This document shows, piece by piece, positions 61,957 to 64,000 of a DNA stretch of 64,000 nucleotides. Position 1 is the stretch's first letter, and every line of letters starts with the position of its first letter. Made by a program: the position numbers and the translations under genes. The stretch covers positions 216,603,783-216,667,782 of the forward strand of contig NC_085141.1 of the NCBI RefSeq assembly GCF_024139115.2. The letters are read 5' to 3'. Source of the stretch: Armigeres subalbatus (taxonomy: Eukaryota > Arthropoda > Insecta > Diptera > Culicidae). The notes under the pieces were generated by a model that did no database searches, had not been told where the DNA came from, and saw nothing but the letters and a program-made list of their open reading frames with translations.

Positions 61957-62934
61957 GTTGTTCGTTATATTCCAATAAACAAAATCACTTTTAAGTTTTT
62001 ACTGACTAGTTTGGTGTCATTTGCTTGACTGAACAAAAAAATTACCATAAGATCTTTAACAACCTTAGTGGTAGTAATTTTTTTGCTTTTTATTCGTGAG
62101 CATTGTCATGGTATGTACCTATCATGTTGTTGAAGATACCCGTTTCCTCCCGATCATAAAGTCTATTCTCTAAGAGGTATATTTTTTGCAGGTAAACTAT
62201 AGACGTATACGTGTATATAAATCTTTGATTTTGCAGCTTTTGTCTTAAAAATAACATTTCTGATATGTTTCTTATTATCAACAGGTTTCAAAACTATTAA
62301 AAGAGTTTTTCGCCAGTCACGTACAATGAAAATTATAACATTATCAATACTTTTGATCACAACACTGGATCGTGTCTAAGTTTCTTATAGATGCTATGAA
62401 TAATTAAATCAAAATATCATGAAAACAACTTGTTTAAATCACGCAAAGCCCTTAACAATAAAATCTGCATCAAACTGCAATTCTCGAAATAACTTACACG
62501 GAAAAAAAATTTTTTTTTGCTGGATGTGAAAATTGTGAAATGTTTGAAATGTCATAACTTTTTTGTTTATTAGTTTACCATCACCAAATTTTTATGGTAG
62601 ATAGCTAATATAATGGACCGTTTTCCCTAAAAAAATTACGTTCGTAAAAAGATAGGGTTTTGAGATAATTGAGTTTTTGTGACAAAAATGATATTTTTAA
62701 AGGCAAAATTTTTTTTTTTTTAATTTGCGCATTTTCTTAAGAACTATCATTTAGTTGTCTAACTTTGCTGAAAAAATCATAACAATCGAACATTCCGTTT
62801 TTGTTGTGCAGCTTTTTAAATATTTTTGAACCATTTTCACATACACCCTTTTGAAAAGAGCCGTGACTCAATATGAAGATTTGATATCGAAAAATGACGA
62901 TTTAGATGAAATTGAAAAACTGTGCAAAGTTTCA

Positions 62935-63130
62935 GATATTTTCGAAATGGTCGCTCAGGATCGACTGGCATGCCTCCGTGGAATGCCTCAATAGTAAGAA
63001 AGCCATTTGGTGGCATAATTTCGTTTAGATCCTCAATATATGAATATTTAAAACGATAAGTTTGCTCAACCACAGCATAATAGGCTAAGGTTTGAGCCAT
63101 ATACTCTACTTAGAATAGATTCATTTCCTC
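62935..63130 (-). other. Coding-like stretch of unknown origin
   Basis: On the minus strand, 63100 to about 62940 reads MAQTLAYYAVVEQTYRFKYS and on to FLTIEAFHGGMPVDPERPF. It has good protein-like composition and then runs into the inverted-repeat arm. It may be a fragment of a TE protein or an exon. No family is recognised. Confidence 0.35.
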
Positions 63131-63229
63131 ATATTTTTATTTGACGCTTTACAAAGGTTACCAGTGAAGCAAAGAATAATTCACTTAACTATGGTTTTCA
63201 TTTTTAAGATGTTAACTGGATTGTTCTTC

Positions 63230-63345
63230 CGTTGTTTATGTAATCGACTGTTTAGAGGAAGTAACGTTCCTGCCCAGTCCAAGATGTGTCCGATGGGAAA
63301 CATTCTCGACTCCCTGGGCATAGTGTGATTACCATGCCACAGAAG
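63230..63345 (+). mobile_element. Feilai-like SINE body fragment
   Basis: CCGATGGGAAACATTCTCGACTCCCTGGGCATAG corresponds to the body of the SINE at 49045-49323 (quoted as two parts: ATTCTCGACTCCC and GGGCATAG). Confidence 0.55.
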
Positions 63346-63540
63346 ATACATATCCATTATCCATGCAATGGCAGGCATAGGCAAATATTAAATTCATAAT
63401 CGTGTTAAAACAAGAGGATCCTACTAAAAACCTTTAAAGGCCCAATACAAATATACGCAGTCTGATTTGTCAATGTTTCAGTTAGTTGCCCTTTTCGAGT
63501 GTTATAAAATTTGTCGGAAGTAAAAAATAGTTTCGTAAGT

Positions 63541-63650
63541 CCAGTTATTTCCAATCCACATCCTAGAGCATTGCCACCTCGCATCATAGTGTTCACTTCC
63601 ACAGTTACAAACTTCGAGGTTTCTTAGCCAAGTTGTCATTTTTGCATCCA
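63541..63650 (-). mobile_element. Feilai-like SINE fragment
   Basis: On the minus strand TTAGCC-like wording, then AGAAACCTCG, AACTGTGGAAGTGAACACTA and GCGAGGTGGC match the 3' half of the Feilai SINE at 49045-49323. Confidence 0.65.
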
Positions 63651-63844
63651 ATTATCATGAAAATACATGATGATCTTGCTTTGGAGCCGCGCATTGTGCC
63701 GGCCGAACTGGGTAAATTGCGTCAATATCCACCCACGCACAGATGAAGTAAGAAAAGTTATCCGAGAGCAAATGAGCGGTACAAGGCCGCCAGGAGGACG
63801 GCATCCCTGCCGAACTGCAAAAAGTTGGGAGTAACATTCAGTAG

Positions 63845-63930
63845 CCCCTAGGTTGCGTACTGAGGGGCGTGGGTTTGAGTCCCATCGAAGGGGAAGTGAT
63901 TACCTTCAATACATTTTGACGTAGAATACG
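63845..63930 (+). mobile_element. tRNA-derived SINE-like fragment
   Basis: Box-B-like GGGTTTGAGTCCC followed by a stretch like the one at 45870-45910. Confidence 0.45.
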
Positions 63931-64000
63931 TCCCTCGGGAAAACATAGAGGGGTCATTCTGCAGAATCAAATTTGAGACCGTCACGAAAAGTGGTCTGGA

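Larger units (their letters stand above)
56545..62934. mobile_element. Long-inverted-repeat element, split by a Jockey element
   Basis: Left arm 56545-56660 continues at 61268 to about 61510. Right arm is about 62560-62934. The arms are reverse complements over some 360 bp with small indels. The left starts TGAAACTTTGCACAG and both include TTTTCAAAAGGGTGTATGTG. The interior (61511-62550, about 1 kb) contains a minus-strand ORF. Without the Jockey insertion the element would be about 1.8 kb. Confidence 0.8.

Overview
The window is eukaryotic nuclear DNA, almost certainly from a mosquito and probably Aedes. The evidence is split genes with long introns, no operons, and dense nested transposable elements (TEs). 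The TE mix also fits: a Feilai-type tRNA-derived SINE, R1-, Jockey- and RTE/Loner-type non-LTR elements, a BEL/Pao element, copia LTR remnants and dozens of hairpin MITEs. The species call rests on family recognition, not on a search.

Two host genes can be supported. The main one is mitochondrial Lon protease (+ strand, eight coding exons, 30991-47678). Phases close exactly to a 973-residue protein with Walker A/B motifs and the Ser-Lys dyad. Six short introns are followed by one 13.2 kb intron (33637-46800) packed with TEs. The second is the 5' end of an unidentified minus-strand gene: two phase-compatible coding exons (10264-10054 and 9740-9535) encode 139 residues, and the rest lies at lower coordinates or outside the window.

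Layout. 1-9400: an endonuclease fragment of a non-LTR element at the left edge, a perfect 95 bp palindrome, SINEs, and a non-LTR RT fragment split by a 3.2 kb element bordered by AGTGACT repeats; then a minisatellite. 9500-10500: the unidentified gene. 10800-12860: a cluster of MITEs and hairpins. 13040-19175: an R1-like element interrupted by a second, opposite-strand R1-like element with a 14 bp target duplication. 19180-30200: MITE-in-MITE stretches, including a 2 kb element with a decayed transposase-like ORF (22460-24503). 30991-47678: Lon. Its last intron holds a minus-strand non-LTR element with a collapsed copia insertion, and a BEL/Pao element (38624-45812, 5 bp duplication AGCAT). 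47931-53150: another non-LTR element split by a second copy of the AGTGACT element, which itself carries a Feilai SINE. 56545-62934: a long-inverted-repeat element split by a nearly full-length Jockey element (56661-61254, 13 bp duplication). 62935-64000: SINE pieces.

Apart from Lon and the unidentified gene, nearly every long ORF is TE-derived or antisense to TE coding sequence. Every TE coding region seen is damaged by stops, frameshifts or deletions. The insertions can be ordered in time from interrupted frames and target-site duplications, and most findings below come from that.
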